Notes: generated by a model from the letters alone, not told the origin. 64,000 nucleotides of DNA from Streptomyces cyaneofuscatus (GCF_000718135.1 NZ_JOEM01000014.1:1-64000), one strand, 5' to 3'; positions 9,517-20,702 are shown, numbered from the stretch's first letter. A program made the numbers and translations.

Positions 9517-11046
9517 GTGGGATCAGAGTTGAGCAACACGTCAGGAAGAAGCGGCCGCAGGCTGACAGCGGTGCTGATGACGGGTGTGCTGGCCGGGTCG
9601 GCGCTGACGGCGGCCACCGGTACCGCGTCGGCGACCGAAGGGGTCGGGGCGGCCGCCGTGGTGCCGTCGGGGCCGGGCATGGAGTTGTCGGCCGCTTCGT
9701 TCACCCAGATGACGGTGGACGAGGCCAGTCGGCGCGTATGGATCGCCGGTGACCGGGTCTACCCGGACGGGTCGCGGCGCGGTGAGGTGGTCGGCCTGCT
9801 CTACGGGGGCGTGGGCCCCGCCATCGCGAGCGCCGACGGGGCCGCTCCGCTGTCCGGCGTCGCGGTGGCACCGGACGGCTCGAAGCTCTATGCCGGGCAG
9901 TCGGACCACATCGCGAGCTACGCCCATGAGAACGGGTCCCTGTCTCCTCTCGACCCGGTTCCCGCTCCGGCCGACGGCTGTGGACGGGAGCTGGTGCACA
10001 CCGGTGGGCGGCTGTTCTTCACCAGCCGGCCGGCCGCGTCGCCCGAGGACTGCTCCGGTGCGCAGGGAAGTGTCAGCGTCGCCGCGGCATCCACGGACGC
10101 CCCGGCCGGGGTCGTCATGTACACGGGCACCGAGGTCCATCTGGAGGGAGGACCCGGAGGTCTGCTGGTGACCGCTCCGGAGCGCTGGTCCCCCACCGAC
10201 GACCCCGACCTGGGGATCTACCGGGTGACGGACGGGGCCGACGGGAACGTGCTGGAGTTCCTGGGCGAGCGCCGGTTCGGCGAGGACGGCACGGGCCCGG
10301 GCATGGATTTCCGGGACGCCGACTTCTCCGCGGACGGCTCCGTCCTCGCGGTCGCCGACGGAGTCCGGGGGACCGTGCTGCTCGGCGGCCAGGACGCCAA
10401 CTTCCGCGAGAACCCCTACGCGCCGCTGCCGCAGGGCGTGGCACCCACGGCCGTCGCCTTCAGCCCCGACGGCAAGTGGTTCGCCCAGGGCGGCGCGGCA
10501 TCGGGCGATACGGCCGACCTGACCCTGGCGTTCGCCGACCCGTCGGTCGAGCGGCAGCCGCTGCGCATCAGCTTCGAGGACGAGGCCGCCGGCCACCGTG
10601 TGGTCCCGCGGGGCATGGAGTTCTCCGGCGACGGACAACAGCTCTTCGTCGTGACCTCCGACGAGGCGGGCACGAAGTTCTGGCTGCACACGATTCAGAC
10701 CCGGGAGGCCCTGGCCCCGTCGCGCATCGTGGACGTGGCACACGGCCCGGCGGTCGCCGGGGGCCCGTTCCGGGTGACCGGACGACTGGACCTGGACGGG
10801 CTGGAGCCGACCGAGGCGCCGAAGATCACGGCCCAGCGGCTGAACGGCTCCGAGGTCACCGACCTGCCGCCGGTCCCGGTCGCCGAGGACGGGACGTTCG
10901 TCCTCGAAGACGTCCTGCCGGACCGGGCCGGCCACGTCCTCTACATCCTCGGCTACGCGGGGGGTGAGCACCACCAGCTCTCGGATCACTGGCTCGCGGT
11001 GGAGACGGCCGAGGCGCCGGGCACGGTGCCCCGCGGCGGGCGGTAG
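9517..11046 (+). CDS. Secreted WD40/YncE-like beta-propeller protein
   Basis: This protein of about 509 residues is exported through a Sec-type signal (SGRSGRRLTAVLMTGVLAGSALTAATGTASA). The body carries repeated blade-like stretches such as VAVAPDGSKLYAGQSDHI, ADFSADGSVLAVADG, VAFSPDGKWFAQGG and MEFSGDGQQLFVVTSDE, about 90-130 residues apart, suggesting a beta-propeller. A C-terminal beta-sandwich (ITAQRLNGSEVTDLPPVPVAEDG) follows. Role unknown; extracellular binding or scaffolding is likely. The start is uncertain: GTG 9517 lacks a clear Shine-Dalgarno, while TTG 9529 has GGTGGGA 6 nt upstream. Confidence 0.75.
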   Translation: MGSELSNTSGRSGRRLTAVLMTGVLAGSALTAATGTASATEGVGAAAVVPSGPGMELSAASFTQMTVDEASRRVWIAGDRVYPDGSRRGEVVGLLYGGVGPAIASADGAAPLSGVAVAPDGSKLYAGQSDHIASYAHENGSLSPLDPVPAPADGCGRELVHTGGRLFFTSRPAASPEDCSGAQGSVSVAAASTDAPAGVVMYTGTEVHLEGGPGGLLVTAPERWSPTDDPDLGIYRVTDGADGNVLEFLGERRFGEDGTGPGMDFRDADFSADGSVLAVADGVRGTVLLGGQDANFRENPYAPLPQGVAPTAVAFSPDGKWFAQGGAASGDTADLTLAFADPSVERQPLRISFEDEAAGHRVVPRGMEFSGDGQQLFVVTSDEAGTKFWLHTIQTREALAPSRIVDVAHGPAVAGGPFRVTGRLDLDGLEPTEAPKITAQRLNGSEVTDLPPVPVAEDGTFVLEDVLPDRAGHVLYILGYAGGEHHQLSDHWLAVETAEAPGTVPRGGR

Positions 11047-11049
11047 ACA

Positions 11050-11086
11050 GCGGGCCCGGTGCTGTGGGTCACAGCACCGGGCCCGC
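11050..11086. terminator. Strong bidirectional terminator
   Basis: A perfect 17-bp GC-rich inverted repeat (11050-11066 with 11070-11086) has a GGT loop. It sits between the convergent propeller and L,D-transpeptidase genes and can serve both. Confidence 0.85.
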
Positions 11087-11119
11087 CGGGGTCCAGCCGG
11101 GAAGTCGCAGGAGGCAGTC

Positions 11120-12364
11120 CTACTTCTTCCACTCCTCCCAGTCCATGTTCCAGCCGTTGAGGCCGTTGTCCGGCTGGATCTGCTTGTCCTTGGAGTTCTT
11201 CACGATGACCACGTCACCGATGAGCGACCTGTTGTAGAACCAGGCCGCCGGGGTCTGGTTGTCGTAGCCGCCGCGCACATCGCGCAGACCGACACAGCCG
11301 TGGCTGGTGTTGGTGGAGCCGAAGATCGAGGACGCGCCCCAGTAGTTGCCGTGCAGGAAGGTCCCCGAGGTGGAGAGCCGCATGGCGTGCGGCACGTCCT
11401 TGATGTCGTACTCGCCGCCGAAGCCGACGGTGTCGCCGTTCATCCGGGTCACCTTGAGCTTCTCGCTGATGACCATCTGACCGTTGTACGTCGTCGTCGC
11501 CGGGGCGCCCGCGGAGATCGGGATGTCCTTGAGCAGCTTGCCGTCACGGACGACCTTCATCCGCTTGGTGCTCGCGTCGACGGTCGAGACCTGGCTGCGG
11601 CCGATGGTGAACGTCACCGTCTTCGCCTGCTTGCCGTAGACCCCCGGCCGTCCCTCCACGCCGTCCAGGTGGAGCTCGACGGTCACCTTGGTGCCCGGCG
11701 CCCAGTACTTCTCCGGGCGGAAGTCGAGGCGGTCGTTGCCGAACCAGTGGCCCTCGATCTCGACGGCCGGCTCGGCGGTGACCTTGATGGCCTTCTCCAC
11801 CGCGGCCGACTCGGTGATGCCCCGGGTGAAGTTGATCGAGACCGGCATGCCGACCCCGACGGTGGAGCCGTCCTCGGGCGTGTAGTGCCCGATGAAGGTG
11901 TTCTCCGGCACCAGCGTGGTGAAGGTGGTGTCCTTCGCCGACTCACGGCCCTTGGCGTCCTTGGCGACCGCGTGCACCGCGTACTTGGTGGCGGCGGCGA
12001 GGTGCCGCTCCGGCACCCAGCTCGCGCCGTCGGCCGCGATCTCGCCCGCGACCGCGTTCCCCTTGGGGTCGGCGACCTTGACCGTGGTCAATTTGCCCTG
12101 CGCGGCGGTGATCTTCAGCGCGCCGCTGGTCGCCACCGACTCCGCGCCGTCCTCCGGCGCGATCGTCACCACCGCCTGCGAGGCCGTGGTGTCCTCCGCC
12201 TTCGAGCCGCTCTTGCCGCCGCCCTTGCTTCCCGCTTCCGCGTCCCCGCCGCACGCCGTCACCAGCAACAGCATGGCGCCCAGGGCCAGGGCCAGGGGCC
12301 CCGATCCGCCGCGCCGCTTTCTGCCCGCCCCGGCCGATGCCCCCGATATCGGCTGCACGTTCAC
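11120..12364 (-). CDS. L,D-transpeptidase lipoprotein (YkuD), copy 1
   Basis: This cell-surface peptidoglycan cross-linking enzyme has about 414 residues. Order: lipoprotein signal ending LLLVTAC, a Ser/Gly/Lys linker, two Ig-like domains (from APEDGAESVATSG and PEDGSTVGVGMPVSINF), then the YkuD catalytic domain. The catalytic motifs are HGNYWG and SHGCVGLRD, with nucleophile Cys357. The C-terminus is the aromatic tail GWNMDWEEWKK. This is the architecture of actinobacterial Ldt enzymes that form 3-3 cross-links. GTG 12364 is chosen for its GGGGAGA Shine-Dalgarno; the frame stays open to 12430. A paralogue lies directly upstream on the same strand. Confidence 0.93.
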   Translation of the reverse strand: MNVQPISGASAGAGRKRRGGSGPLALALGAMLLLVTACGGDAEAGSKGGGKSGSKAEDTTASQAVVTIAPEDGAESVATSGALKITAAQGKLTTVKVADPKGNAVAGEIAADGASWVPERHLAAATKYAVHAVAKDAKGRESAKDTTFTTLVPENTFIGHYTPEDGSTVGVGMPVSINFTRGITESAAVEKAIKVTAEPAVEIEGHWFGNDRLDFRPEKYWAPGTKVTVELHLDGVEGRPGVYGKQAKTVTFTIGRSQVSTVDASTKRMKVVRDGKLLKDIPISAGAPATTTYNGQMVISEKLKVTRMNGDTVGFGGEYDIKDVPHAMRLSTSGTFLHGNYWGASSIFGSTNTSHGCVGLRDVRGGYDNQTPAAWFYNRSLIGDVVIVKNSKDKQIQPDNGLNGWNMDWEEWKK

Positions 12365-12532
12365 TGTGGTGTCTCCCCTCGCCGGGCCCGGCTTCCAAGC
12401 CATGACCCGCATCCCCCGCGCGCTGCTCATACGCGCTCCACCGCAAGATAATCACACCGTGGGCGGGGTGGATCCCCTCCGGAATGTCACCGTTCCGTCC
12501 CAAGTGGCGGGGAGAGCCGTGCAGGTGGGGCG

Positions 12533-12570
12533 GGGTGCGGGGCGCCCCCGGGACAGGGGCGCCGCACCCG
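12533..12570 (-). terminator. Imperfect hairpin between the two L,D-transpeptidase genes
   Basis: A GC-rich stem with a single-base bulge (GGTGCGGGGCGCCCC pairing with GGGGCGCCGCACC) lies downstream of copy 2. It is a likely terminator. Confidence 0.5.
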
Positions 12571-12614
12571 GGGTCAGCGCAGGACAGGGGCGCCGCACCC
12601 CGGGGGTCAGCGCA
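12551..12614. repeat. 31/33-bp tandem duplication spanning a stop codon
   Basis: Copy 12551-12581 and copy 12582-12614 differ only by two inserted bases. The second copy contains the TGA of the copy-2 L,D-transpeptidase gene (complement of 12607-12609) and its last codons, so the 3' end of that gene has been tandemly duplicated. Confidence 0.8.
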
Positions 12615-13848
12615 GGGCGGAGCCCGCCTTCCACTTCTTCCAGCCCATGTTCCAGCCGCTGAGCCCGTTGTCCGGAGCGACCTTCCTGTCCTTGGAGTTG
12701 ACGACCTCCACCACGTCCCCGATCAGGGTCCGGTCGAAGAACCAGCCGCCCGGCGTGGTGGCGCTGCCGCCCTTCGCGTCGCGCAGCCCGATGCACCCGT
12801 GGCTGACGTTCTCCTCGCCGAAGACCTCCTCGTCGGCCCAGTAGTTGCCGTGCAGGAAGGTGCCGGAGGTGGTGAGCCGGATGGCGTGCGGGACGTCCTT
12901 GATGTCGTACTCACCCTTGCCCTTCTTGTCCGTGAAGCCGACGGTGGCACCGTTCATCCGGGTCACCTCGTGCATCTCGGAGACGACCATCTTCCCGTTG
13001 TACGTGGTCGTCTTCGGGGCCCCCGCGGTGATCGGGACCGTGCTGACCAGCTCCCCGTCCCGGCGCACCTCCATGGTCTTGGCCTCCGCGTCGACGAGGG
13101 AGACCTGGGAGCGCCCGACGGTGAAGGCGACCGTCTTGTCCTGGCTGCCGTAGACCTTCGGCGCGCCCTCCACGTCCCGCAGTCCGATGTCCACGGTGAC
13201 CTCGGTGCCCGGCTTCCAGTACGTACGGGGGCGGAAGTCGAGGCGGTCCTTGCCGAACCAGTGGCCGACGACCTCCACCGCCGGTTCCGCGGTCACCCGG
13301 ATGGCCTTCTGCACGGCCGCCCGGTCGGCGATGGGCCGGTTGAAGGAGAAGGAGACGATCATGCCCGTGCCCACGGTGGACCGGTTCTCCGGCTTGAAGT
13401 AGCCGATGAAGCGGTGCTCGGGGACGAGGGTGGTGAACGTGGCGTGGCGGGCCGAGCGCTGTCCTGACGCGTCCACCGCCACCGCGTCGACGCTGTACTT
13501 CGCGGCCAGGGCGAGCCGGGCCGCGCCGGGCTCCGGGTTCCAGGAGAGGCCGTTCTTCGCGATGCGCCCGGCCACCGTCTGCTGCTGGGCGTCCTCGATC
13601 CGCATCACCTTGACGCTCTCCAGCCGGCCGTCGGGGATCTTGACCCGGATCGGGGTCTCCGCGTCGACCTCCTTCGCCCCGTCCTCCGGAAAGATGCTGA
13701 TCACATCGTTGGGAGAGCCTGGTTTGCCGTTGAGCAGGGCCTCTCTCGTATCGGTGCATCCGGTCAGCAGGACCAGCATGGTGAGCAGTCCTGCGCATGT
13801 CAGCACGGCGGCCGAGCCCGCCCGTGCGCTCTTCGCTGCATGGTTCAC
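12607..13848 (-). CDS. L,D-transpeptidase lipoprotein (YkuD), copy 2
   Basis: This protein of about 413 residues has the same layout as copy 1: lipobox LVLLTGC, two Ig-like modules (FPEDGAKEVDAETP; PENRSTVGTGMIVSFSF), then YkuD with HGNYWADEEVFGEENVSHGCIGLRD, nucleophile Cys352, and tail GWNMGWKKWKAGSALR. Long stretches are near-identical to copy 1 (GAPKTTTYNGKMVVSE, EYDIKDVPHA, TSGTFLHGNYW), so the pair arose by tandem duplication. It should make 3-3 peptidoglycan cross-links. GTG 13848 is chosen because GGGGGAGC precedes it immediately. The 242-bp gap to copy 1 with a hairpin suggests separate transcription. Confidence 0.93.
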   Translation of the reverse strand: MNHAAKSARAGSAAVLTCAGLLTMLVLLTGCTDTREALLNGKPGSPNDVISIFPEDGAKEVDAETPIRVKIPDGRLESVKVMRIEDAQQQTVAGRIAKNGLSWNPEPGAARLALAAKYSVDAVAVDASGQRSARHATFTTLVPEHRFIGYFKPENRSTVGTGMIVSFSFNRPIADRAAVQKAIRVTAEPAVEVVGHWFGKDRLDFRPRTYWKPGTEVTVDIGLRDVEGAPKVYGSQDKTVAFTVGRSQVSLVDAEAKTMEVRRDGELVSTVPITAGAPKTTTYNGKMVVSEMHEVTRMNGATVGFTDKKGKGEYDIKDVPHAIRLTTSGTFLHGNYWADEEVFGEENVSHGCIGLRDAKGGSATTPGGWFFDRTLIGDVVEVVNSKDRKVAPDNGLSGWNMGWKKWKAGSALR

Positions 13849-14002
13849 GCTCCCCCAACGACCAGGGCCGGTCGGGGGAAACGTGAGTGCGGGGCCCGCG
13901 GTGGGCAGAACAGAGGGAAGGACTACCAGGAGAGGGCCGCGGCCGGGACGTCGCGCGCCCCCTTTCCGGTGCCCGTCCTCATGAGCCGCGGGAGGCGACA
14001 CG

Positions 14003-16378
<2,376 letters not shown>

Positions 16379-16465
16379 GGGGCGGCGCGACGGCCGGTCG
16401 CCGGCCCCGGTAGCGCGAGATTCGGCGGAGCTCGACCAGCCGGATCAGGCCATTTCAGCCATGGC

Positions 16466-16523
16466 CCGCCGGCGCCGAGGAACCCCCCGTCGGCGCCGAC
16501 GGCGGTCTCCTCGGCACCGGCGG
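16466..16523. terminator. Nested hairpin between glgX and the small zinc-finger gene
   Basis: Outer 16-bp arms (16466-16481, 16508-16523) pair with one mismatch, and an inner perfect palindrome lies at 16487-16502. The site separates convergent genes, so it is probably a bidirectional terminator. Confidence 0.65.
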
Positions 16524-16556
16524 CGCTCCCGTCGGCGCGCGCAGGTGCCGTTCGGG

Positions 16557-16772
16557 TCAGCGGCGCCACACGGCCACGGCCGCCGCGGCCGCCGCCAGGA
16601 GCAGGCAGCCCACTCTCGTACGGAACGCCACCCCCCGGTTCTCGACGTGGCCCCCCAGGGGCGTACCCGGGTGCTTGCGGGCGTAGTGGCCGACCAGTTG
16701 GCGCTGCCCCTCCGTCTTCTCCAGCCAGAGGGTCCTGAAGTCGCATTCGCCGCACCAGTAGCGGTTGGTCAC
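16557..16772 (-). CDS. Small zinc-finger-like protein with C-terminal membrane segment
   Basis: This 71-residue protein carries CGEC near the N-terminus and HYARKH about 22 residues later, giving a possible C2H2 zinc-binding set. A C-terminal hydrophobic segment (VGCLLLAAAAAAVAVW) ends in two arginines. This suggests a tail-anchored zinc finger. GTG 16772 is chosen because AGGGA lies just upstream; the frame continues open to 17564 but opposite a confident gene. The gene is divergent from the XRE-NACHT operon, and the 160-bp gap between them carries a 24-bp palindrome. Function unknown; it may be co-regulated with that operon. Confidence 0.72.
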   Translation of the reverse strand: MTNRYWCGECDFRTLWLEKTEGQRQLVGHYARKHPGTPLGGHVENRGVAFRTRVGCLLLAAAAAAVAVWRR

Positions 16773-16854
16773 GTCGATTCCCTGACTTTCTCCGGGCGGC
16801 CGGGGGCTGTTCCCGTCCACGGTGGTCCCGGTGACGGTGACCGGCCAGGTCAGG

Positions 16855-16878
16855 CCACCGGCCATCGATGGCCGGTGG
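16855..16878. promoter_or_regulatory. Perfect 24-bp palindrome, candidate operator of the XRE-NACHT operon
   Basis: The 12-bp half-site CCACCGGCCATC is followed directly by its exact reverse complement. The palindrome lies in the divergent intergenic region, 54 bp before ATG 16933 and 82 bp from GTG 16772. An adjacent gene product has an XRE helix-turn-helix, so an autoregulatory operator is a natural inference. Confidence 0.55.
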
Positions 16879-16932
16879 GGCGCCGACCGGGCACCGGTAG
16901 GCTCTCCGCCGCCGAACGGGGGGAGTGGGCGG

Positions 16933-19584
16933 ATGACGGAGAATGTCGGCACGTTGCTGCGCAGGCTGCGCGACCGGGCGAACCTGACGCAGGAGCAGGT
17001 GGCGCACCGGTCCGGGGTCAGCGAGCGCACCATTCGCCGGCTGGAGAGCGGCGGGTCCATGAGCCACCGCACGGACACGCTGAACCGCCTCGCCGACGCG
17101 CTGGAGCTCGGCGAGGGCGACCGGCTCCTGCTGGCGGCGACCCTGGCCGGCGGCCCGGCGGACCCCGGGTCAGGCACGGGGCCCGGCACCGCAGCCGCCG
17201 ACCCGGCAGCGACCGTCCCGGCCGGAGCCTCGTCGCAGAGCCCCGCCCCGGCCGGAGCCTCGCCGCAGAGCCCCACCCCGGCCGGAGCCTCGCCGCCGGG
17301 CCCCGCCCCGGCCGGGCGCGAGCCGGGGCACCGGGCACCGCCGGTCCCCGAGGCGCTCGCCGACGCCGTACGGGACCTGGCGACCGAGGTCCGGCGCCGC
17401 TGGCGCGGCGAGGAGGAGCAGCGACGCGTCCACGACCCCTTTCCGCTGCCCGTGCGGTGGACCTCCGCACCGGCGGCCCTGGTGGACCGGGCGGAGAACA
17501 TCCAGCGGCTCGGACCGGGTGAGGAGCTGGGCCGGGTGGACCTCGACGGGGACCTGAGGAGCACGGCCCACGTCTACCGCAGGATCCCCTCCGGGCGGCT
17601 GGTGGTGCTCGGCAGGGCCGGGTCGGGCAAGTCGGTCCTGACGATCCGGCTGGCCCTCGACCTGCTCGATCCGGCGGCCCCGTACGGGCGGGTTCCGGTG
17701 ATCTTCAGCGTCGGCTCCTGGGACCCGTCGGCGACCGCGCTGCGGGACTGGATGACCGGCCGCCTGCTGCGGGACCACCCTCACCTGTCCCGCCGCTCCT
17801 CCGGCGGGGCGACGCTCGCCGCCGCGCTCATCGACGCCGACCTGGTCCTCCCGGTCCTGGACGGCTTCGACGAGATCGCCGAAGGACTGCGGCCCGAAGC
17901 CCTGGACGCGCTCAACGCGTCCTCCTTACCGCTCGTCCTCACCAGCCGGCGCGAGGAGTACGCCGAAGCGGTGCGGGCGGCGCGGTCCCCGCTCGTCTGG
18001 GCCGGGGCGGTGGAGCTCACCGACCTCACCCCCGACGACCTGGCGGACTACCTGCCCCGCACCGCCCGCGCCATGGGCAGGGCCGACGACGTGCCCGAGG
18101 CACCGGCCGCGCGGGGGTCGATGTGGGACGCCGTCCTCGCGGAGCTGCGCGGGAGCGGGGACAGCGGGGACAGCAGGGACAGCGGGGACCCGGCGCCCAC
18201 CCGGCTGGCCGCGGTGCTCGCCACGCCGCTCATGGTCGTCCTGGCCCGCACGCTGTACAGCGAGAGCGCGTCGCGGGACCCCGCCGAACTGCTGGACCCC
18301 GTCCGCTTCCCCTCGGTCCGGAGCCTGGAGGAACACCTGCTGGCGGGGTTCGTACCGGCCGTCTACCGGCGCCGCGCCCCGGAGCGGGACTCCGGGGGAC
18401 GGCGGCCGAAGACCCCGTACGCCGATCCCGCGAAGGCCGAGCGCCGGCTCGGCCACCTCGCGCACCACCTGGTCCGCCTCGACCACGAGCGGCAGGACCT
18501 GGCGTGGTGGCGGCTGGGCCGTTCGCTGTCGCGCTGGTCACGGACCTGGGCCTTCACCCTGGCCACCGCCGTGAGCGTCACCCTGGCGGTCTGGATCGTC
18601 GGAGTGCTGCTCAACCCGCTGACCCTCGGGGCGGTGCTGCTGCAAGGGCTCCTGATGGGGCCGGCCGCCGGTCTCACCTTCGGCGCCGTCTACGCGCTCA
18701 CCGACCGGTACGGCGGGGAGGCCTTCGAACCGACCCGGGTCCGGCTCACGCTGCGCTTCACGCACGGTGGTCCCGTCCACCGGCCGCTGCGCACCGTGGC
18801 CCTGCGTTCCGTGCAAGGTCTGCTCGGCGGCACGGTGGCGGGCATCGGGTGCGCGTGCGCCCTCACCCTCGAACGGGCGCTGGTCCAGCGGATACCGCTG
18901 CTCGATCAGGACGTCGTCGTCGACACCCTGCTCAACATGGCGATCCTCGGGCTCATCTTCGGCTCGGCCGGTGGCCTCGTCTTCGGTGCCATGGGGCTGC
19001 TCGAAGCGCCGGTGGACGTCATGACGGCGGCCACGCCCGTCAGTCTGCTGGCCGCGAACCGGGCGACGGCCGCCCGCCAGTTCCTCATCCTGGCACCGGC
19101 CCTGAGCGTGACCATCGCCGTCGGCGGATACCTGATCGTCGAGCTGCTCCGCGGGGTGATGGGGCCGCTCCACTGGGAGGTGGCGGACAGCGTGCTGTTC
19201 GGGGCCGCGTGCGGACTCGGCGGCGCGGCCTCGTACGTGCTCACCTTCACCGCGTGGGGCCAGTGGCTCGTGCTCGCGCGCATCTGGCTGCCGTTGGCGG
19301 GGCGCCTCCCCTGGGACCCCGCGGCCTTCCTGGACGACGCCTACCGCCGAGGGGTGCTCCGCCAGACCGGGGCGGTGTACCAGTTCCGTCATGCCCGGCT
19401 CCAGCACCATCTGGGACGGGTCTTCCGCGAACGGCACCCGGACTTCGCCCCCACCGCGTTCGACCGGTCAGCGATGGCCGGTCGTCTGGCCTGTCGGCCC
19501 GGCGCACGGGACACCAGCATCGAACCGTCCGGTTCCCGGCGGCCACCGCCTAGCGAACCACCCTCGACCGAAGGTTCCCGATGA
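16933..19584 (+). CDS. XRE HTH-NACHT STAND NTPase with C-terminal membrane region
   Basis: This 883-residue protein has four parts. Residues 1-70 are an XRE helix-turn-helix (LTQEQVAHRSGVSERTIRRLE). Residues about 75-135 are a Pro/Ala/Ser linker with three exact-length 10-residue repeats. Residues about 190-500 are a NACHT-type NTPase, with Walker A GRAGSGKS (227-234) and Walker B VLPVLDGFDEIAE (Asp310, Asp313-Glu314). From about 535 to 800 there are six or so hydrophobic segments, followed by a short soluble tail. STAND NTPases are signal-triggered switches. An HTH and a membrane part in one chain suggest a membrane-tethered sensor that controls its own operon, but this is inference. ATG 16933 follows GGGGAG. 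Its stop overlaps the next start. Confidence 0.88.
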   Translation: MTENVGTLLRRLRDRANLTQEQVAHRSGVSERTIRRLESGGSMSHRTDTLNRLADALELGEGDRLLLAATLAGGPADPGSGTGPGTAAADPAATVPAGASSQSPAPAGASPQSPTPAGASPPGPAPAGREPGHRAPPVPEALADAVRDLATEVRRRWRGEEEQRRVHDPFPLPVRWTSAPAALVDRAENIQRLGPGEELGRVDLDGDLRSTAHVYRRIPSGRLVVLGRAGSGKSVLTIRLALDLLDPAAPYGRVPVIFSVGSWDPSATALRDWMTGRLLRDHPHLSRRSSGGATLAAALIDADLVLPVLDGFDEIAEGLRPEALDALNASSLPLVLTSRREEYAEAVRAARSPLVWAGAVELTDLTPDDLADYLPRTARAMGRADDVPEAPAARGSMWDAVLAELRGSGDSGDSRDSGDPAPTRLAAVLATPLMVVLARTLYSESASRDPAELLDPVRFPSVRSLEEHLLAGFVPAVYRRRAPERDSGGRRPKTPYADPAKAERRLGHLAHHLVRLDHERQDLAWWRLGRSLSRWSRTWAFTLATAVSVTLAVWIVGVLLNPLTLGAVLLQGLLMGPAAGLTFGAVYALTDRYGGEAFEPTRVRLTLRFTHGGPVHRPLRTVALRSVQGLLGGTVAGIGCACALTLERALVQRIPLLDQDVVVDTLLNMAILGLIFGSAGGLVFGAMGLLEAPVDVMTAATPVSLLAANRATAARQFLILAPALSVTIAVGGYLIVELLRGVMGPLHWEVADSVLFGAACGLGGAASYVLTFTAWGQWLVLARIWLPLAGRLPWDPAAFLDDAYRRGVLRQTGAVYQFRHARLQHHLGRVFRERHPDFAPTAFDRSAMAGRLACRPGARDTSIEPSGSRRPPPSEPPSTEGSR
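17221..17310 (+). repeat. Three 30-bp tandem repeats in the NACHT protein linker
   Basis: Units 17221-17250, 17251-17280 and 17281-17310 encode AGASxQSPxP-type decapeptides. Divergence is only a few bases, so the linker may vary in length between strains. Confidence 0.9.
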
Positions 19585-20681
19585 AGTCCCTGCGCCTCAC
19601 CGCGATCGGCGCGGTCCTCGCGCTCGCTCCCCTGACGAGTGCCGGCCTCGCGCACGCGACGGCCCCGGCCACCCTCTCCTCGACGGCCGTCTCTGCTTCC
19701 GTCCCGGTGTTCACCGACGGCCACGGCCTGACCGTGGTGCCCGGCGGGACGGAGGTGCACAGCCCCACCGACCTCACCCTCACCGTCACCACCGGCCAGC
19801 TGTCCGGGAAGCACAAGATCCGGGTCCTGCTGCCCTCCGGGTACGGGAGTGACCCCGAACGGCGCTGGCCGGTCACGTACTTCCTGCACGGAGGCGGCGG
19901 CACCGTGAACGACGTCGTGGCCGCCCCGGCGCTGCGTTCGGATTCGATGATCACCGTGGTGCCGGACGGCGGTCTGAAGGGCTGGTACGCGAACTGGGTC
20001 ATGCAGAACACGGCGGAGGGCGCAGCGAACTGGGAGACCTTCCACCTCACCCAGGTCGTGCCGTTCATCGACGCCAACCTCCGCACCCGCGCCGACCGGG
20101 ACCACCGGGCCGTCGTCGGCCCGTCCATGGGCGGCTTCGGCGCGCTGCACTACGCGCAGGCCCGTCCCGACCTGTTCGGCCACGTGGCCGCGCTCTCGGG
20201 CGGCATCGACTTCGGCATGTGGCAGGTCCGGGCCGCCGTCCTGGCCACCGAGCTCAACGCCACGGGCGCCTGGTGCGCGGCGAGCAGCTCCTCCAGTACG
20301 TCCGGCTCCGGCGAGTGCACCGGATACGGCCCCTACGTGGACAGCGACGCGATCTTCGGCTCCCCGTACCCGGTCCTCGGGGCGGACCGGGTGTGGAACG
20401 CGGTCGACCCGGCCGCGCCGTCGAACCTGGCCAAGCTGTCCCGTACCGGCATCACCCTCTACACGGGCGACAACGACCTCATCGACGTCCACACCGCGGC
20501 GGCCTCCACCACCGTCAAGTCCCGCCTGGACCAGCTGAAGATCCCCAGCCGCCTGGTGAACTACGGCGACGGCAGCTCGCTCTCGTCCACCTGCGACGGC
20601 GGGCACAACTACGGCTGCTGGGCTCCGGCCTTCGCCGACTACGTCCCGCGTCTCACGGCAGCGTTCGCGGCCGCCGGCTGA
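19581..20681 (+). CDS. Secreted esterase (esterase-D/mycolyltransferase-like alpha/beta hydrolase)
   Basis: This 366-residue exported hydrolase starts with a Sec signal (MKSLRLTAIGAVLALAPLTSAGLAHA). The fold is that of the Esterase_D/antigen-85 family: YFLHGGGGTVNDV, then the nucleophile elbow GPSMGGFGALHYAQARPDLF, a late Asp region (TGDNDLIDVH), and a probable catalytic His in DGGHNYGCW. It should cleave or transfer acyl esters outside the cell; the substrate is unknown. ATG 19581 overlaps the NACHT stop as ATGA, so translation of the two genes is probably coupled. The 21-bp gap to the next gene contains CGGGAGAAGAAG. Confidence 0.88.
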   Translation: MKSLRLTAIGAVLALAPLTSAGLAHATAPATLSSTAVSASVPVFTDGHGLTVVPGGTEVHSPTDLTLTVTTGQLSGKHKIRVLLPSGYGSDPERRWPVTYFLHGGGGTVNDVVAAPALRSDSMITVVPDGGLKGWYANWVMQNTAEGAANWETFHLTQVVPFIDANLRTRADRDHRAVVGPSMGGFGALHYAQARPDLFGHVAALSGGIDFGMWQVRAAVLATELNATGAWCAASSSSSTSGSGECTGYGPYVDSDAIFGSPYPVLGADRVWNAVDPAAPSNLAKLSRTGITLYTGDNDLIDVHTAAASTTVKSRLDQLKIPSRLVNYGDGSSLSSTCDGGHNYGCWAPAFADYVPRLTAAFAAAG

Positions 20682-20702
20682 CACCCCGGGAGAAGAAGAA
20701 CC

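Noticed and set aside
17221..17310. Possible CRISPR-like array
   Set aside because: Directly abutting 30-bp units without spacers, in frame inside a coding sequence.
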